Below are positions 5,634-6,750 of a stretch of 6,750 nucleotides of DNA, one piece after another. Below the pieces are notes generated by a model that was given only the letters and a program-made list of their open reading frames with translations, was not told the origin of the DNA and did no database searches. The position numbers and the translations under genes are program-made. Numbering within the stretch: position 1 is the stretch's first letter; each line of letters starts with the position of its first letter. Origin of the DNA: an uncultured Bacilli bacterium (lineage in GTDB: Bacteria > Bacillota_I > Bacilli_A > RF39 > UBA660); assembly GCA_934130485.1 (NCBI GenBank), contig CAKOYE010000050.1, positions 1-6,750 of the forward strand, in the 5' to 3' direction.

Positions 5634-6185
5634 TTAAAACATCTGGGATTCTATTATTAGATATTTATAGTTATCAAGGCAGGTAATTAAAATTAACGTA
5701 TTTTTATTAAATTCCCTTATGAAAAAATCATTACTTTTATTTATTACATAGATATTATTTACTTTATATTTGTATAAATTTTTATTATAGTAAATATTGA
5801 TTAAATCATTATATTTTAATTTATAAAGGTTCTTAAAATATGCATTATCTGCATTACCAGAGTGTGCTGCTAGTAATAAAATACTATTGTCGTTATCGGG
5901 TAAACTAGAATACTTTAAGATTGATACATTTTTTTCAATGTTATTTTTATCATTATCAAAATCATAGATTCCTTCATTAAGTTTAATTGTGGGTATTTCC
6001 AAAATCATTAAATAGTTATCTTTTAATATTTTATTTCCATCGTTATTATATTCTTTAAAAAAAATATTAATTTTTTCTTCCTTATTTATATTATAAATTA
6101 ATTTTGTTATTAATTTTTTTACTAAAAAGAAAGTACTAACTATAATTAGAAATATACCAATAATATTAACTATTTTTTTTAACAT
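5634..6185 (-). CDS. sortase, class uncertain, with Lys at the usual Arg position
   Basis: 183 residues, a membrane-anchored cysteine transpeptidase expected to attach LPxTG-type proteins to the wall or to polymerise pilins. An N-terminal membrane segment (about residues 5-22) precedes the sortase barrel, which starts near YLMILEIPTIKLNEGIY. The catalytic His is H108 in LLAAHSGN and the catalytic Cys is C169 in LILITC. The conserved Arg normally found on the strand after the Cys (as in TC...YR) is replaced by K174 in CLDNYKYLII; no other Arg lies nearby. AHSG and the absence of a C-terminal membrane helix argue against class C pilin polymerases; class B- or D-like is possible. The start ATG lies within the last 20 bases of the surface-protein gene, with no good ribosome site, so translational coupling is likely. 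Its natural substrate is probably the upstream neighbour. The protein is short but nothing suggests truncation. Confidence 0.85.
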   Translation of the reverse strand: MLKKIVNIIGIFLIIVSTFFLVKKLITKLIYNINKEEKINIFFKEYNNDGNKILKDNYLMILEIPTIKLNEGIYDFDNDKNNIEKNVSILKYSSLPDNDNSILLLAAHSGNADNAYFKNLYKLKYNDLINIYYNKNLYKYKVNNIYVINKSNDFFIREFNKNTLILITCLDNYKYLIIESQMF

Positions 6186-6261
6186 TTACTAAGATTGAAC
6201 CTACAGATAAAATTAATATTAATACTAAACTAGAATAATCATTATTTAATGTATTTGGTAA
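6166..6261 (-). other. LPNTL cell-wall sorting signal
   Basis: LPNTL (6247-6261) follows a Lys-rich linker and precedes a short polar spacer, a hydrophobic helix (SLVLILILSVGSILV) and a short basic tail with KK. This is the standard three-part sorting signal, except that Leu stands at the position of Gly in LPxTG. Cleavage would be expected after Thr. Confidence 0.8.
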
Positions 6262-6750
6262 TTTAACCTTTTTATTGTTTTTAATTATTATTTCGTTTTG
6301 TTTATTTAAATCTATAATTTTAACTTTTGTATCTAAAATATAGTCATCATTTGTTTTTATTTCTTTTATTTTATACTTTGTTAATGGTAAATTTTCTAGT
6401 TTAATTAGTCCAAATTCATCCGTTTCATATATACCAAGTGATTCATCATTATTAAATATTTCAAAATATACATTTTTTAAAATATCACCTATACTAGCGT
6501 CAATCTTTTTAATTATTAGATCAGATTTTTTTAAATAGTTGTATAACATAATATTAGTATTTTCATCTTCATATAAATCAAAACAATACTCATTTTCGTC
6601 AAGTATGTAGTTATTTTTTGTCTTTTTTTCAATTAGACAGTATTTACCTAAAACTAGATTGTCAAAGTTAATTTCACCTAGATTATTAGTTTTTTTAATA
6701 CTTATTGTTTCACCTTTTTTATAATGCAATGTATTATCACTTGATATAAT
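6166..6750 (-). CDS. SpaA/Cna_B-repeat cell-wall-anchored surface protein, 5' end outside window
   Basis: The frame is open to the right edge: before the TTG at 6729 it continues through seven more codons (IISSDNT) to 6750, so that TTG is internal and the true start is outside. At least 194 residues are visible: two SpaA-like (prealbumin, Cna_B) domains and a C-terminal sorting signal. Domain 1 shows LGEINFDNLVLGKY and LIEKKTKNNYILD; domain 2 shows LIIKKID, EFGLIKLENLPLTKY and IKEIKTNDDYILD, the usual SpaA pattern. Such domains are stacked in pilins and adhesins of Gram-positive bacteria and are often stiffened by Lys-Asn isopeptide bonds. The anchor is LPNTL, a hydrophobic stretch and a KK-containing tail. 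The adjacent sortase supports surface anchoring. Whether it is a pilin subunit or a non-polymerised adhesin cannot be decided without the N-terminal part. Confidence 0.85.
   Translation of the reverse strand: MISSDNTLHYKKGETISIKKTNNLGEINFDNLVLGKYCLIEKKTKNNYILDENEYCFDLYEDENTNIMLYNYLKKSDLIIKKIDASIGDILKNVYFEIFNNDESLGIYETDEFGLIKLENLPLTKYKIKEIKTNDDYILDTKVKIIDLNKQNEIIIKNNKKVKLPNTLNNDYSSLVLILILSVGSILVNVKKNS
6274..6522 (-). other. SpaA-like domain 2 (complete, with isopeptide residues)
   Basis: About 83 residues from DLIIKKID to IIIKNN. The second Lys of IKKID, the Glu of YKIKEIKT and the first Asn of IIIKNN occupy the Lys-Glu-Asn positions that form an intramolecular isopeptide bond in SpaA/Cna_B domains. 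The two domains share the GxI(N/K)(F/L)(D/E)NL and (N/D)YILD motifs, so they are diverged tandem copies. Confidence 0.75.
6532..6750 (-). other. SpaA-like domain 1 (incomplete at the window edge)
   Basis: The domain holds the TNNLGEINFDNLVLGKY strand-turn motif, the Glu of YCLIEKK (predicted isopeptide catalyst) and a closing Asn in IMLYNY (predicted bond partner). The partner Lys would lie to the right of the window. Two cysteines, in KYCLIE and EYCFDL, are 18 residues apart, which is unusual for these domains. Confidence 0.7.

Noticed and set aside
6727..6750. TTG at 6729 as the true start of the SpaA-like protein
   Set aside because: The frame stays open to the window edge, domain 1 lacks its first strand and Lys, and no signal peptide is present, so the gene continues outside.
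5596..6750. Pilus operon with a class C sortase
   Set aside because: The visible sortase lacks a C-terminal membrane helix and class C features, and only one surface protein is in view, so polymerisation into pili cannot be claimed.
1..6750. Mobile elements, CRISPR arrays, tRNA genes, riboswitches
   Set aside because: No transposase or integrase frame, no regularly spaced repeats, no tRNA-like cloverleaf and no long structured leader was seen; nearly all sequence is accounted for by genes and short signals.

Overview
The window is very AT-rich (by eye about a quarter G+C) and looks like a chromosomal segment of a low-GC, walled Firmicute, most plausibly one of the uncultured gut Bacilli related to the Mollicutes (an RF39- or Erysipelotrichales-like lineage; this placement is inference). 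TGA acts as a stop codon (ends of tsaE and rimI), tryptophan is read from TGG, and a wall is implied by a peptidoglycan-type deacetylase and a sortase with its anchored substrate. This argues against Mycoplasma and its genetic code. The 3' part of a 5S rRNA at the left edge has a shortened helix IV, as in Mollicutes.

Layout: (1) 1-116 holds the end of a 5S rRNA, a T-rich terminator and a possible promoter. (2) 117-1367 encodes a membrane-anchored protein fusing one PASTA-like domain to a CE4 polysaccharide deacetylase, followed by a terminator. (3) From 1388 a promoter that overlaps this terminator drives a tight operon, tsaE-tsaB-rimI-tsaD, whose reading frames overlap by 4 to 8 bases. It supplies three of the proteins for the t6A37 modification of tRNA (TsaC/TsaC2, which makes the threonylcarbamoyl-AMP substrate, is not here) plus the ribosomal protein N-acetyltransferase commonly found with them. 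(4) 3955-5595, only 33 bases downstream and without an intervening terminator, encodes a 546-residue soluble protein with a transglutaminase-like Cys-His-Asp core and an unrecognised N-terminal half. (5) A hairpin at 5594-5622 can terminate both strands. (6) On the minus strand, a SpaA/Cna_B-repeat surface protein, cut by the right edge, overlaps a small sortase gene; the two form a surface-anchoring pair.

Most of the window is ordinary housekeeping. The points deserving attention are the uncharacterised transglutaminase-like protein attached to the t6A operon, the PASTA-deacetylase fusion, the sortase/substrate pair that departs from consensus on both sides (Lys in place of the usual active-site Arg; LPNTL instead of LPxTG), and the compact terminator-promoter overlap giving tsaE a very short predicted leader. 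I see no mobile element, CRISPR array, tRNA or defence system.
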